Below are positions 7,639 through 16,935 of a DNA stretch of 64,000 bases, piece after piece (the stretch's first letter is position 1; each line of letters starts with the position of its first letter). The notes beneath the pieces are model-generated. The model was not told where the DNA came from, did not search any database, and worked only from the letters and a program-made list of their open reading frames with translations. A program made the translations under genes and the position numbers. The DNA is taken from the NCBI RefSeq assembly GCF_011304195.1, contig NZ_CP049887.1, positions 1,984,001 to 2,048,000 of the forward strand, given 5' to 3'. This stretch comes from Vagococcus hydrophili (GTDB lineage: Bacteria; Bacillota; Bacilli; Lactobacillales; Vagococcaceae).

Positions 7639-9531
7639 ATGACAGACATTGTGATTGGAACGGCAGGACATATTGATCATGGTAAGACGACATTGATTAA
7701 ACATTTAACTGGAATTGAAACAGATACAACTAAAGAAGAAAAAACAAGAGGATTATCAATTAATTTGGGCTTTGCTTACTTGGATTTACCGAACAAGCAA
7801 CGAGTGGGGATTGTTGATGTTCCAGGGCATGAAAAATTTATTAAAAACATGGTAGCAGGGTTACCTGGTATTGATTTAGTTTTACTTGTTATTGATGCAG
7901 GTGAAGGCATTATGCCACAAACAAAAGAGCACATTGATATTTTAAGTTTACTTGGTATTCAAAATTATATGATTGTTTTAAGTAAGTGTGAAACAGTGGA
8001 TGCTGAATTAAGAGAACTAGTCAAAGAAGATATTAAGGAACAGTTAGCTGGTACACCCTTATGTGAAGCGCCTATTTTTGAAACAGATGCTGTTGAAGGT
8101 CTTGGTTTAGAAGAGTTAAAACTAGCCATTCAAGAGTTTGGTGAAACCGTACCAGAAAAACCGATGAAAGATGTTGGACGTTTAAATGTTGACCGTGTTT
8201 TTTCTGTAAAAGGATTTGGAACCGTTGTGACAGGGACGCTTTTAGAAGGACAATTTCATGTGGGAGACGAGTTGACTGTCTTTCCAAGTGGGAAAAAAAC
8301 AAAAATTAGAAGTATCCAAGTTCATGAGACAGATAAAAAAGAAGCTTTTTCAGGACAACGAACGGCCCTTAATTTAACGAATATTTCAAAAGAAGAGATA
8401 AATCGTGGAGATGTTTTAACAAATGGTAGTAACTTAGAAGCGACATGGATGATCGATGCTAAAGTAACGTGTTTGGATTCTGTTCAGACTTGCTTTAATC
8501 TATGGGATCGTGTCCGCGTTTTAGTCGGTACACAAGAAGTTTTTGCAAGACTTGTTCCTATTGGCTCTGAAATCATCCAACCAGGAGAAAGTGGCTTTAT
8601 TCAACTTCGTTTAGAAGAGCAACTAGCGGTAAAAACAGGAGATCATTTTATCATGCGTGCTTACTCGCCTATGGTAACAATTGGTGGGGGTCAAGTTTTA
8701 GATGCGATTCCTCAAAAACATCGCCGATTTAAGCAAGACGTGATTGATAGTTTGAAAGTTAAAGAAGAAGGTAATATGGATCGTCTTATTTTAGATTTTA
8801 TGCTGAGCCGTAAGGAAATTGTAAGCGACCTAAAGGAAATTAGTCAATATATGAATTTACCAGAAGATAACGTATTGTCTATTTTAGAAGCTTTGGTTGA
8901 AGAAAAGGATATCATTCAGTTAACAAAACAAGAATGGGTAGCGCAAGGAAAAATGAAGGAAGCGCGCGATGTAATTTATACTGAGCTTACTTCCTATCAA
9001 AAAATGTATCGCTTGCGACCAGGAATGCCTGTAGAAGAGTTACGTTCAAAAATTAAGGCTCTCTTAACACCTAAACAATTAGGATTGGTGATTGACTATT
9101 TAGAAAATGCGCAAGAATTAGTTCAAAAAAATCATCGAATCATGCATCCTGACTTTAAAATTGAATTAAATAAATACCAAGAAAAAGTTAAAGGAACGAT
9201 TGAAAGAAAACTTAAAGAAGCTCAATTTACACCGCTAAAAAAAGAAGAATTAGAATTATTAGATGAAAAAAATGCCAAAGATGTACTTGAGATGTTAGAA
9301 GATCAATCAGTGGTCTCTTTAACTTTCGAATATGTTCTTAGTAAAGAATACTATCAAAAATCTGTGGAACTAGTGACTGATTTTATCAAAAAAAATGGGG
9401 CGATGACATTAGCTGATTTTAGAGATATGACCTCATCTAGTCGAAAATCGTCCATGCTGATTTTAGAATATTTAGATGAGCAAAAAGTAACCAAAAGAGT
9501 TGATAATACTCGAGAATTAATGGAAAGTTAG
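7639..9531 (+). CDS. selB: selenocysteine-specific elongation factor SelB
   Basis: SelB is the GTPase that carries Sec-tRNA to the ribosome and binds the SECIS hairpin. G1 is [12 protein letters not shown] (residues 8-19), switch I holds [14 protein letters not shown]3 is DVPGHEKF, and the G4 position reads SKCE. EF-Tu-like domains 2 and 3 follow ([17 protein letters not shown], then the [17 protein letters not shown] region). Winged-helix repeats fill residues about 380-630, the SECIS-binding part. Length is 630, as expected. It is the key gene showing that the TGA in prdB is decoded as Sec and is not a stop. Confidence 0.97.
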   Translation: MTDIVIGTAGHIDHGKTTLIKHLTGIETDTTKEEKTRGLSINLGFAYLDLPNKQRVGIVDVPGHEKFIKNMVAGLPGIDLVLLVIDAGEGIMPQTKEHIDILSLLGIQNYMIVLSKCETVDAELRELVKEDIKEQLAGTPLCEAPIFETDAVEGLGLEELKLAIQEFGETVPEKPMKDVGRLNVDRVFSVKGFGTVVTGTLLEGQFHVGDELTVFPSGKKTKIRSIQVHETDKKEAFSGQRTALNLTNISKEEINRGDVLTNGSNLEATWMIDAKVTCLDSVQTCFNLWDRVRVLVGTQEVFARLVPIGSEIIQPGESGFIQLRLEEQLAVKTGDHFIMRAYSPMVTIGGGQVLDAIPQKHRRFKQDVIDSLKVKEEGNMDRLILDFMLSRKEIVSDLKEISQYMNLPEDNVLSILEALVEEKDIIQLTKQEWVAQGKMKEARDVIYTELTSYQKMYRLRPGMPVEELRSKIKALLTPKQLGLVIDYLENAQELVQKNHRIMHPDFKIELNKYQEKVKGTIERKLKEAQFTPLKKEELELLDEKNAKDVLEMLEDQSVVSLTFEYVLSKEYYQKSVELVTDFIKKNGAMTLADFRDMTSSSRKSSMLILEYLDEQKVTKRVDNTRELMES

Positions 9532-9541
9532 GTGATTGTTG

Positions 9542-10708
9542 ATGTCGATTTATTTCGATAATGGTGCAACGACGATTAATAAACCAAAAGAAGTCGCGAA
9601 AGCTGTTTATGAAACAATGATTTCTGGTGACTACGGAAATCCAGGAAGAGGGAGTCACGATTTTTCTCTGAATAGTTTTAGAGCTGTGAATGAGGTTAGA
9701 GGGAAAATAAAAAAATTATTAAAAGCAGATGAGTCGTATGAAGTTGCTTTTACGAATAACTCAACAGCAGCACTGAATATGATGATTAAAGGACTTATCC
9801 AACCAAATGATCACGTGATTACCACGAGCTGGGAACACAATGCTGTCTTAAGACCACTTTATCAGTTGGAAAAGATTGGTGTAAGCTTTGATTGTTTGGA
9901 AGCTTCATCTATCACTGGACAAATAGATTTAAGCCAATTATCACATCTCTTAAAAGAAAATACATCAACACTTGTTGTGGTTCATGGTTCCAATGTGACG
10001 GGGAACGTTATTGATTTAGAAAAAATTTCTGATTTTTGTAAGGCTAATCATTTACAGTTGATTGTAGATGCTTCACAGACAATGGGGCAATTTCCTATTT
10101 CTTTAGAAGACAATAATGTAACGGCACTTTGTTTCACAGGTCATAAATCTTTATACGGTCCGACTGGAACAGGTGGTGTCTGCTTAAAGAAAGAGTTAGC
10201 ACAAAAATTGGAACCCCTAATTTCTGGAGGAGATGGCATGCAATCTTTCTCAACCATTCAACCCAAAGAGTTACCAATTTTACTGGAAGCTGGAACAGTT
10301 GATGTGGCAGCAATCAGAGGATTAGGTGCGGGGATTGATTATGTGACGTCAGTAGGCGTTGAAACAATTAATCAGCACGTCAACTCACTTTCAAAGCAGT
10401 TAGTGGAAGGGGTTAAAGCTAATCCAGTTATTCAAATTTATGGTTACCCGTCTACGAAGAAAACTGGAGTTGTGTCGTTGAATATCAAGGGTGCTGATTC
10501 TGCTTTAGTTAGTGATAGTTTATGGGAAGAATATCAAATAGCGATTCGTCCAGGATATCACTGTGCACCCTTAATGCATAAAGCCTTAGGAACAGAAAAT
10601 CAAGGAACTGTTCGCTTCTCTTTTTCTTACTTAAATACAGAAGAAGAAGTTGGTGTGGCAATCAAAGCATTAAATGAATTAAGTCAGGAAGTGAACGGTG
10701 ATGATTGA
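9542..10708 (+). CDS. cysteine desulfurase / selenocysteine lyase family enzyme
   Basis: A class V aminotransferase fold PLP enzyme of 388 residues beginning MSIYFDNGATTINKP. The PLP Lys is in CFTGHKSLYGPTGTGG, and the catalytic Cys in RPGYHCAPLMHK. The protein resembles the family typified by E. faecalis EF2568, which is also linked to selD. Lying between selB and selA, it most likely releases selenium from selenocysteine, or sulfur/selenium as a persulfide, for SelD. The start is ATG 9542 with RBS TAGGTGA overlapping the selB stop. The ORF extension to TTG 9536 adds only two codons. It overlaps selA by 8 bp. Confidence 0.9.
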   Translation: MSIYFDNGATTINKPKEVAKAVYETMISGDYGNPGRGSHDFSLNSFRAVNEVRGKIKKLLKADESYEVAFTNNSTAALNMMIKGLIQPNDHVITTSWEHNAVLRPLYQLEKIGVSFDCLEASSITGQIDLSQLSHLLKENTSTLVVVHGSNVTGNVIDLEKISDFCKANHLQLIVDASQTMGQFPISLEDNNVTALCFTGHKSLYGPTGTGGVCLKKELAQKLEPLISGGDGMQSFSTIQPKELPILLEAGTVDVAAIRGLGAGIDYVTSVGVETINQHVNSLSKQLVEGVKANPVIQIYGYPSTKKTGVVSLNIKGADSALVSDSLWEEYQIAIRPGYHCAPLMHKALGTENQGTVRFSFSYLNTEEEVGVAIKALNELSQEVNGDD

Positions 10709-12092
10709 TTATCAAAAGTTAGCTGATTTACCATCAGTGGATGGACTATTAAAACATGATAGAATAGAAAAATTGGTGGTTGATTCTCCTAAAAAAGTTA
10801 AAGCAACTATTCAAGATATTTTAAAAAGTTATCGAGAGGCGTATCTTTCAGGAGAGATAACAGAATTACCTCGTGAAGAAGAAATTATCAATCAGATTTT
10901 AAAACAACAAGAAGAAAAAAATGAATATTCCTTAAAAGAAGTCATTAATGCCACAGGAACGATTGTGCATACAAATCTTGGGAGATCTCCATTAAGTTTA
11001 AAAGTCAAAGAACAATTGGAAAAATCAGCTTTTTCTTATACAAATTTAGAATACAATTTAGAAACAGGGGAACGCGGGTCAAGATATCAACATTTAGAAG
11101 AAGTAGTAAAAAAATTAACAGGTGCAGAAGATGTTGTGGTTGTTAATAACAATGCAGCAGCTGTGATGTTGGCTTTAAGTACGTTGATTCCTCAAAAAGA
11201 AGTTTTGATTTCTCGAGGAGAATTAGTTGAAATAGGTGGTTCTTTTAGAATACCAGAAGTGATTGAATTAAGTGGGGGCGTTATCCGTGAAGTAGGAACA
11301 ACGAATAAAACCCATCTAAAAGATTACGAAAAAGGCATTAATGAAGAAACAGGGGCAATCATGAAGGTTCATACGAGTAATTACCGAGTGATTGGCTTCA
11401 CTGAATCGCCTTCAATTGAAGAGTTAGCTGACTTGGCGCATAAAAATAATTTACCTATAATCAACGACTTAGGAAGTGGTTTGTTAATTGACATGCAGTC
11501 CTTTGGCTTACCTTATGAACCAACAATTCAAGAAAGCTTAAAACAGGGTTGTGATGTTGTAATGTTTAGTGGGGATAAATTATTAGGTGGTCCTCAAGTT
11601 GGGGTGATTATTGGGAAAAAAGAATACATTGAACCAATGAAAAGTAACCAATTACTTCGTGCTTTGAGAGTAGATAAATTAACTTTAAGCGCACTTGAAG
11701 CAACATTAAATTTATATTTAGAACCTGAAATAGCGTTAAAAGAAATCCCCACATTAAGCATGATTAGTAAAACCTATGAGGTATGTTTAGAAGAAGCAAA
11801 AGGGCTTGAACTATCTTTAAGACAAGCAGAATTGCCAATCATCATTGAAAGAATAACTGAAAAAAGTCAAGTTGGTGGTGGCTCTTATCCTGAATATCAA
11901 CTACCAACAGAACTTGTAGGGATTAAGAGTGAAACCATTTCAGTTAATCAGTTAGCGATGCTTTTAAGAGGGTTAGAGAAACCAATTATTCCTAGAATTA
12001 AAAATGATCGTATCTGGTTTGATGTGCGTACTTTAAATCAAAAGGAACGAGAAATGATTGTTTGCGAGTTGAAAAAAATATTAGATGTCTAA
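10701..12092 (+). CDS. selA: L-seryl-tRNA(Sec) selenium transferase SelA
   Basis: A PLP enzyme that converts Ser-tRNA(Sec) to Sec-tRNA(Sec) using selenophosphate. Signatures include NATGTIVHTNLGRSPL, LEYNLETGERGSRYQHLE, NNNAAAVMLAL, VGTTNKTHLKDYEKGI and the PLP Lys in VVMFSGDKLLGGPQVG. Length of about 463 is normal. Its start (ATG 10701, alternative GTG 10698) lies inside the end of the preceding desulfurase gene, suggesting translational coupling. The Sec-tRNA gene selC that it needs was not found in any gap of this window and must be elsewhere. Confidence 0.97.
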   Translation: MIDYQKLADLPSVDGLLKHDRIEKLVVDSPKKVKATIQDILKSYREAYLSGEITELPREEEIINQILKQQEEKNEYSLKEVINATGTIVHTNLGRSPLSLKVKEQLEKSAFSYTNLEYNLETGERGSRYQHLEEVVKKLTGAEDVVVVNNNAAAVMLALSTLIPQKEVLISRGELVEIGGSFRIPEVIELSGGVIREVGTTNKTHLKDYEKGINEETGAIMKVHTSNYRVIGFTESPSIEELADLAHKNNLPIINDLGSGLLIDMQSFGLPYEPTIQESLKQGCDVVMFSGDKLLGGPQVGVIIGKKEYIEPMKSNQLLRALRVDKLTLSALEATLNLYLEPEIALKEIPTLSMISKTYEVCLEEAKGLELSLRQAELPIIIERITEKSQVGGGSYPEYQLPTELVGIKSETISVNQLAMLLRGLEKPIIPRIKNDRIWFDVRTLNQKEREMIVCELKKILDV

Positions 12093-12111
12093 ATCATAGG
12101 ATGGTAAATGG

Positions 12112-12672
12112 ATGGCTAAACAATATACTAAAAAATTGATCCACGATACGTTTATTAAAATGTTGAATGAAGAACCTTTAAAGAGAATCACAGTGAAAGA
12201 TTTAGCCTTAGCTTGTGAGATTAATCGAAATGCTTTTTATTATTATTACGCTGATATTTATGAGTTACTGTCTGAGATTTTTGAGACGAATATTCAACTA
12301 GTTGTGGATGAATTTAATGAGTCTAATTCATGGGAAGATAGTTTTCTTAAAGCGACTGATTTTGCTTTGGCCAATAAAAAAGCTATCTATCACGTGTATG
12401 ATTCTATGCAGAAAGAAGAATTAGTTCATTTTATTTTTGAAATCTCAGGAAACATGATGAAAGCTTACGTGAAATGTGTCAATCAAGAAATCCAAGCACC
12501 AGAAGCAGACCAAGAATATATCGCTTATTTTTATCAATGTGCCTTAACTGGTATGGTGGTGAAGTGGCTCCAATCTGGGATGAAAGAGGAGCCTAAAGAA
12601 GTTATTAGTCGTATTGGTTTCTTATTTGATGGGAATATTGAGATTTCATTGAAGCGAGCAATCGATAAATAA
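12112..12672 (+). CDS. TetR/AcrR family regulator
   Basis: A 186-residue protein with an N-terminal helix-turn-helix (IHDTFIKMLNEEPLKRITVKDLALACEINRNAFYYYYADIYELLSEIFE) and a helical C-terminal ligand domain. It starts 19 bp after selA, so it may be co-transcribed with the selenium operon. It is followed by a terminator and then oleate hydratase. It might therefore control either the sel operon or the fatty-acid enzyme downstream; TetR proteins near oleate hydratases are common, which makes the second option attractive. Ligand and target are not evident from the sequence. Confidence 0.88.
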   Translation: MAKQYTKKLIHDTFIKMLNEEPLKRITVKDLALACEINRNAFYYYYADIYELLSEIFETNIQLVVDEFNESNSWEDSFLKATDFALANKKAIYHVYDSMQKEELVHFIFEISGNMMKAYVKCVNQEIQAPEADQEYIAYFYQCALTGMVVKWLQSGMKEEPKEVISRIGFLFDGNIEISLKRAIDK

Positions 12673-12721
12673 TGAAAATTTGACACTTTAGCTAATGTGC
12701 CTAAAAATATAACAATTAACG

Positions 12722-12754
12722 CAGAATGTTTGTTTTTCAAGCATTCTGTTTTTG
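12722..12754 (+). terminator. terminator after the sel/tetR transcript
   Basis: CAGAATG (12722-12728) pairs with CATTCTG (12742-12748), followed by TTTTTGTG. It closes the selenium operon transcript ahead of ohyA. Confidence 0.65.
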
Positions 12755-12785
12755 TGTCTAATGAAGATTTTTGTTTGTTTTTTTA

Positions 12786-12802
12786 TACTAACAAGTGTAG
12801 TA
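12786..12802. promoter_or_regulatory. possible TetR operator upstream of oleate hydratase
   Basis: TACTAACAAGTGTAGTA is an imperfect dyad with arms TACTAACA and TGTAGTA, 32 bp upstream of the ohyA start. Its position next to a TetR gene makes it a candidate operator. The evidence is only symmetry and position. Confidence 0.3.
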
Positions 12803-12833
12803 CATAAACGCTTTTAGAAAGTAGGCAATAATA

Positions 12834-14627
12834 ATGGAACTTAAAACTTATGATCCAAGATTAACTTTAACCAATGGTAGCTATCATGCACTAGTAAATG
12901 CTAGAAAACCAGAAGGCATTGAAGAAAAACAAGCCTTTTTAATCGGTACAGGAATTGCATCTTTAGCAGCAGGATGTTTTTTAATTAGAGATGCTCATAT
13001 GGATGGTAGCAAGATTACCTTTTTAGAACAATTAGATAAAGCAGGCGGTTCATTAGATGGCGACGTTAGACAAAATGCTGGCTACGTTGCTCGTGGTGGA
13101 CGTGAAATGGGCCATCATTTTGAAGTGCTTTGGAGTTTATTTAGTTCACTCCCTTCAACTGAAGATCCTAATATGAGTGTTTTAGACCATTTTTATTATA
13201 CAAACTATGATGATCCAAACTATAGTAACTGTCGGATTACGGAAAATCGTGGTGAGCGATATGACAATGCTAAATTTAATTTAGGTCAAGATTTAGCAAA
13301 AGAATTAGCTAGTTTTGTTATGATGCGAGATGAAGTATTAGAAAATAAAACCATTGAAGATATTTTTTCAAAAGAATTATTAGCAAGTGATTTCTGGTTA
13401 TATTGGCAAACCATGTTTGCTTTTGAAAACTGGCATAGTGCATTAGAAATGAAACTATACATGAATCGTTTCATTCATCATGTGGATGGATTACCAGATT
13501 TATCTGCTCTTCAATTTTCAAAACACGATCAATATACTTCATTTGTCTTACCAATGGTGAAATATTTAGAAGACCACGGTGCTAAATTTGAATATGGAAT
13601 CACTGTAGATAACGTGATTTTTGATATCAATGAACAACATAAAGTGGCTAAAAAAATTGTGGCAACTAATTCAAAAGGGGAAGATGCTTCCATTAATTTA
13701 ACTGAAAAAGATTTAGTTTTTATCACGAATGGCTCAATCACCGAAGCTTCTGGTTATGGGGATGACAATACAGCGGCGCCATTTAATCGTGAATTAATGG
13801 GTTGTTGGAACTTGTGGCAAAATATTGCGGAACAATCTGAAGAATTTGGGAAACCAGAGAAATTTAATTTTGATTTAGAACAATCTAATTGGGAATCTTG
13901 TACGGTGACTTGTCATAATGACCGTGTTCCTAAATACATCGAAAAAATTACAAAACGTTCTCCTTATGGTGGAAAAACAGTAACTGGTGGGATTGTCACA
14001 GCCAAAGATTCTTCTTGGTTATTAAGTTGGACAATCAATCGTCAAGAGCAATACATTGGTCAACCTAAGGAAGATGTGATTGTTTGGGTTTATGGTCTGT
14101 TTTCTGATATTGAGGGAGATTATATTAAAAAAGCAATGCGCGACTGTACAGGGAAAGAAATCACCAAAGAATGGTTATATCATATTGGTGTTCCTGTAGG
14201 TGAAATTGATGAATTAGCTGAAACATGTACAGCAGTACCAGTTATGATGCCTTACATTACAGCACAATTTATGCCAAGAGAACAAGGTGATCGTCCATTT
14301 GTTGTACCAAGTAGAGCAGTTAATTTTGCTTTCTTGGGACAATTCGCAGAAACCTTAGATAAACCTGGTCGCGATACAGTATTTACGATTGAGTACTCTG
14401 GACGTACTGCCATGGAAGCTGTTTATGTTTTAACAGGTGTAGAAAAAGGTGTACCAGAAGTATTCAATTCAAGATATGATATTCGTTACTTATTATTTGG
14501 TGGCATGAGTCTGTTAGACGGGGAAAAACCTGACATAAAAATCCCCGCCTTAACTAAGCATAAATTAATGAAAAAAATGAAAAATAGTGAAATAGAAGCA
14601 TTATTGGAAGAATTTGGATTGTTATAA
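12834..14627 (+). CDS. ohyA: oleate hydratase (myosin-cross-reactive antigen family)
   Basis: A 597-residue FAD-dependent fatty acid double-bond hydratase. The dinucleotide-binding motif is FLIGTGIASLAAGCFLIRDAHMDGSKITFLEQ, followed by GGSLDG and the family motif GYVARGGREMGHHFEVLWSLF. The C-terminal VNFAFLGQFAETLDKPGRDTVFTIEYSGRTAMEAVY is equally typical. Such enzymes turn oleic acid into 10-hydroxystearate, detoxifying unsaturated fatty acids. The start is ATG 12834. It is monocistronic, with terminators on both sides and a TetR gene upstream that may control it. Confidence 0.97.
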   Translation: MELKTYDPRLTLTNGSYHALVNARKPEGIEEKQAFLIGTGIASLAAGCFLIRDAHMDGSKITFLEQLDKAGGSLDGDVRQNAGYVARGGREMGHHFEVLWSLFSSLPSTEDPNMSVLDHFYYTNYDDPNYSNCRITENRGERYDNAKFNLGQDLAKELASFVMMRDEVLENKTIEDIFSKELLASDFWLYWQTMFAFENWHSALEMKLYMNRFIHHVDGLPDLSALQFSKHDQYTSFVLPMVKYLEDHGAKFEYGITVDNVIFDINEQHKVAKKIVATNSKGEDASINLTEKDLVFITNGSITEASGYGDDNTAAPFNRELMGCWNLWQNIAEQSEEFGKPEKFNFDLEQSNWESCTVTCHNDRVPKYIEKITKRSPYGGKTVTGGIVTAKDSSWLLSWTINRQEQYIGQPKEDVIVWVYGLFSDIEGDYIKKAMRDCTGKEITKEWLYHIGVPVGEIDELAETCTAVPVMMPYITAQFMPREQGDRPFVVPSRAVNFAFLGQFAETLDKPGRDTVFTIEYSGRTAMEAVYVLTGVEKGVPEVFNSRYDIRYLLFGGMSLLDGEKPDIKIPALTKHKLMKKMKNSEIEALLEEFGLL

Positions 14628-14629
14628 CA

Positions 14630-14715
14630 GAGAGCTGCTATTTGAACCCAGACTAAACAGAGAGATGAAAAAGGCGATTAGCTCCAAGCAACTGGAGTTA
14701 ATCGCTTTTTCATTT
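14630..14715 (+). repeat. diverged copy of the GCTCCRAGYAACTGGA element forming a terminator after ohyA
   Basis: The stretch GAGCTGCTATTTGAAC through AGCAACTGGAG resembles the 123-bp unit at 21286-21531 across the unit junction, with scattered differences. Here ATGAAAAAGGCGATTA (14665-14680) and CTCC pair with GGAG and TAATCGC-TTTTTCAT (to 14713) around the loop AAGCAACT, making an intrinsic terminator. The downstream half of the element (GTTGCCGAAGGAG) is absent. Confidence 0.75.
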
Positions 14716-14878
14716 TATCTAAAGAAAAAATGAAGATTAGCTAAGTAAAATCACATGAAGCTTATTTCTCACTCATACAGCTATCATTTGAGGTAAAGTT
14801 TATTAAATAAGTGTTGTTAACGCTTTATTTGAAGTGTATGATTAATCTATGAGAGTTGATATTAGGAGGAATAAATTT

Positions 14879-16018
14879 ATGAAAGACAATACAAAATTAA
14901 TACATGGCTATCCTGTGGTAGATCATTTTACAGGGGCGGCCTCAATTCCTAAGTACCAAACATCAACATTTAATCAAGCCGATGTGTTTGAAAAACAAGC
15001 GTATAGTTATACAAGATTTGGTAATCCAACTGTTTCTGCCTTAGAAGAAGGTTTTGCGACTTTAGAAGGTGGTAAGTATGGGTTTGCTTTTTCATCAGGA
15101 ATGTCAGCTATTTCCACTGTTTTAATGATGATGGATGCTGGAAATCATATGATTGTACCAAAAGAAGTATACGGGGGAACGTGCCAATTTGTAAAAGATA
15201 TTTTACCAAGTTTTCATATTACTTCGTCGTTTGTAGACTATACTAAAATTGAAGATGTGGAAAAAGCGATTTTACCTAATACACGGGTTCTATATATAGA
15301 AACACCATCCAACCCGCTATTAAAAATATCAAATATAAAAGCCTTGGTTGCTTTAGCAAAAAAACATGAGTTAGTGACAATTATGGATAATACGTTTATG
15401 ACGCCACTTTATCAAAAACCTCTTGATTTAGGCGTGGATATTGTCATTGAAAGTGCCACAAAATTCTTAAATGGACACAGTGATGTGCTTGCTGGAATGG
15501 TCTGTTTAAATGATGAAAAAATGGCGGAACAATTACGAATTTATCAAAAATCATTTGGCGCTATTTTAGGTGTTGAGGATGCTTGGTTAATCTTAAGAGG
15601 AATGAAAACAATGGGGATTCGAATGGAGAAAAGTTGTGAGAATGCCCAAGTGATTGCCGAATTTTTAGAAAATCATTCAAAAGTTGAAAAAGTATTTTAC
15701 CCTGGATTAAAGAGTCATCCAGATCATCAAATTCATTTTGAACAAGCTAAAAATGGTGGGGCGGTTCTCTCTTTTGAGTTAGGTAGTGAAGAAAATGTCC
15801 ATACTTTTACTCAACATTTGAACTTACCGATTATTGCGGTAAGTTTAGGTGGGGTTGAATCGATTGTTTCATACCCACGGACTATGTCTCATGCCTGTAT
15901 CTCTGAGGAAGAGCGTTTAAAACAAGGAGTGACACCTGGTTTGTTACGTTTATCATGTGGTATTGAGGATACAGAAGATTTATTAGAAGATATCGAACAA
16001 GCTTTAAGTTATTTGTAG
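14879..16018 (+). CDS. trans-sulfuration PLP enzyme (cystathionine gamma-synthase/beta-lyase family)
   Basis: A 379-residue Cys/Met metabolism PLP enzyme. Signatures are NDNTKLIHG-type N-terminus, PKYQTSTFNQ, YSYTRFGNPT, FSSGMSAIS, YIETPSNPLL and the PLP Lys in VIESATKFLNGHSD. The C-terminal SLGGVESIVSYPRTMSHA is characteristic. The start is ATG 14879 with AGGAGG at 14864-14869; an upstream ATG (14849) lacks an RBS. Cystathionine gamma-synthase, beta-lyase and methionine gamma-lyase cannot be separated by eye. It is monocistronic, ending at a strong terminator. Confidence 0.88.
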   Translation: MKDNTKLIHGYPVVDHFTGAASIPKYQTSTFNQADVFEKQAYSYTRFGNPTVSALEEGFATLEGGKYGFAFSSGMSAISTVLMMMDAGNHMIVPKEVYGGTCQFVKDILPSFHITSSFVDYTKIEDVEKAILPNTRVLYIETPSNPLLKISNIKALVALAKKHELVTIMDNTFMTPLYQKPLDLGVDIVIESATKFLNGHSDVLAGMVCLNDEKMAEQLRIYQKSFGAILGVEDAWLILRGMKTMGIRMEKSCENAQVIAEFLENHSKVEKVFYPGLKSHPDHQIHFEQAKNGGAVLSFELGSEENVHTFTQHLNLPIIAVSLGGVESIVSYPRTMSHACISEEERLKQGVTPGLLRLSCGIEDTEDLLEDIEQALSYL

Positions 16019-16048
16019 AAAGACAATATTGTTTATTAATGACATGTA

Positions 16049-16095
16049 GAAACTTAAACAGAAAGAATTAGTCATCTGTTTAAGTTTCTTTTTTG
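16049..16095 (+). terminator. terminator after the trans-sulfuration enzyme
   Basis: A perfect 13-bp inverted repeat (GAAACTTAAACAG, 16049-16061, with 16076-16088) is followed by six or more T. It is a strong intrinsic terminator. Confidence 0.85.
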
Positions 16096-16179
16096 ATTTT
16101 TGTTGATAACAAATGTCATTTATTGCCTAGAAAGTGTATAATATTAGGTAATAAATTTTAAAAAATGGGGTTGTTTAAG

Positions 16180-16935
16180 ATGATTACATTCGAAAATGTA
16201 CAAAAAAGATATGGGACAAAGGAAGCGTTAAAAGATTTAACATTAACGATACAAGAGGGAAAAATATTTGGTTTTTTAGGTCACAATGGGGCAGGTAAAT
16301 CGACAACAATTAAAAGTCTGGTAAGTATTATTATGCCAACATCTGGGGAGATTACCGTCGATGGTAAGTCGTTGAAAGAACATCGTTTAGAAATTAAGAA
16401 AAGAATAGGATATGTTCCTGATACACCGAATATGTTTTTACAACTAACGGCAATGGAGTATTGGAACTTAGTCGCTGCAGCTTTTGATTTAACCGAGACA
16501 GAAAAAAATCAGCAAATAAATAAACTAGCTTCACTTTTTGAAATTAGACAGCAAGTGAATAATGAAATCGATAGTTTCTCACATGGAATGAGACAAAAAG
16601 TGATTGTTATTGGGGCTCTTTTATCTAATCCAGATATTTGGATTTTAGATGAACCGATGCAAGGATTGGATCCTCAAGCGGCTTTTGATTTAAAACAACT
16701 TATGAGGGAACATGCAGATCAAGGAAATACGGTTATTTTCTCGACACATAATTTAGACACAGCTGAGCAGTTATGTGATGAGTTGGCGATCTTGAAGAAA
16801 GGTGAACTGATTTATAATGGCTCTGTTGAAGACTTGTTGAAAGAGCATCCCGAGGAATCGCTTGAAACAATTTATTTAGAGATGGCTGGACGTAAACAAG
16901 AGGAAAAGGAGTTGAATGTTGATGACTCCATTTAA
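16180..16935 (+). CDS. ABC transporter ATP-binding protein
   Basis: A 251-residue ATPase of the drug/bacteriocin export type. Walker A is GHNGAGKSTTIK, the signature is SFSHGMRQK, Walker B is PDIWILDEPMQGLDP, and the switch is STHNLDTAE. The start is ATG 16180 with GGGG at 16167-16170; the in-frame ATG 16165 has no RBS. The 3' end overlaps the permease gene by 20 bp, so the two form a transporter unit, followed by an Mga-like regulator. The substrate is unknown. Confidence 0.92.
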   Translation: MITFENVQKRYGTKEALKDLTLTIQEGKIFGFLGHNGAGKSTTIKSLVSIIMPTSGEITVDGKSLKEHRLEIKKRIGYVPDTPNMFLQLTAMEYWNLVAAAFDLTETEKNQQINKLASLFEIRQQVNNEIDSFSHGMRQKVIVIGALLSNPDIWILDEPMQGLDPQAAFDLKQLMREHADQGNTVIFSTHNLDTAEQLCDELAILKKGELIYNGSVEDLLKEHPEESLETIYLEMAGRKQEEKELNVDDSI

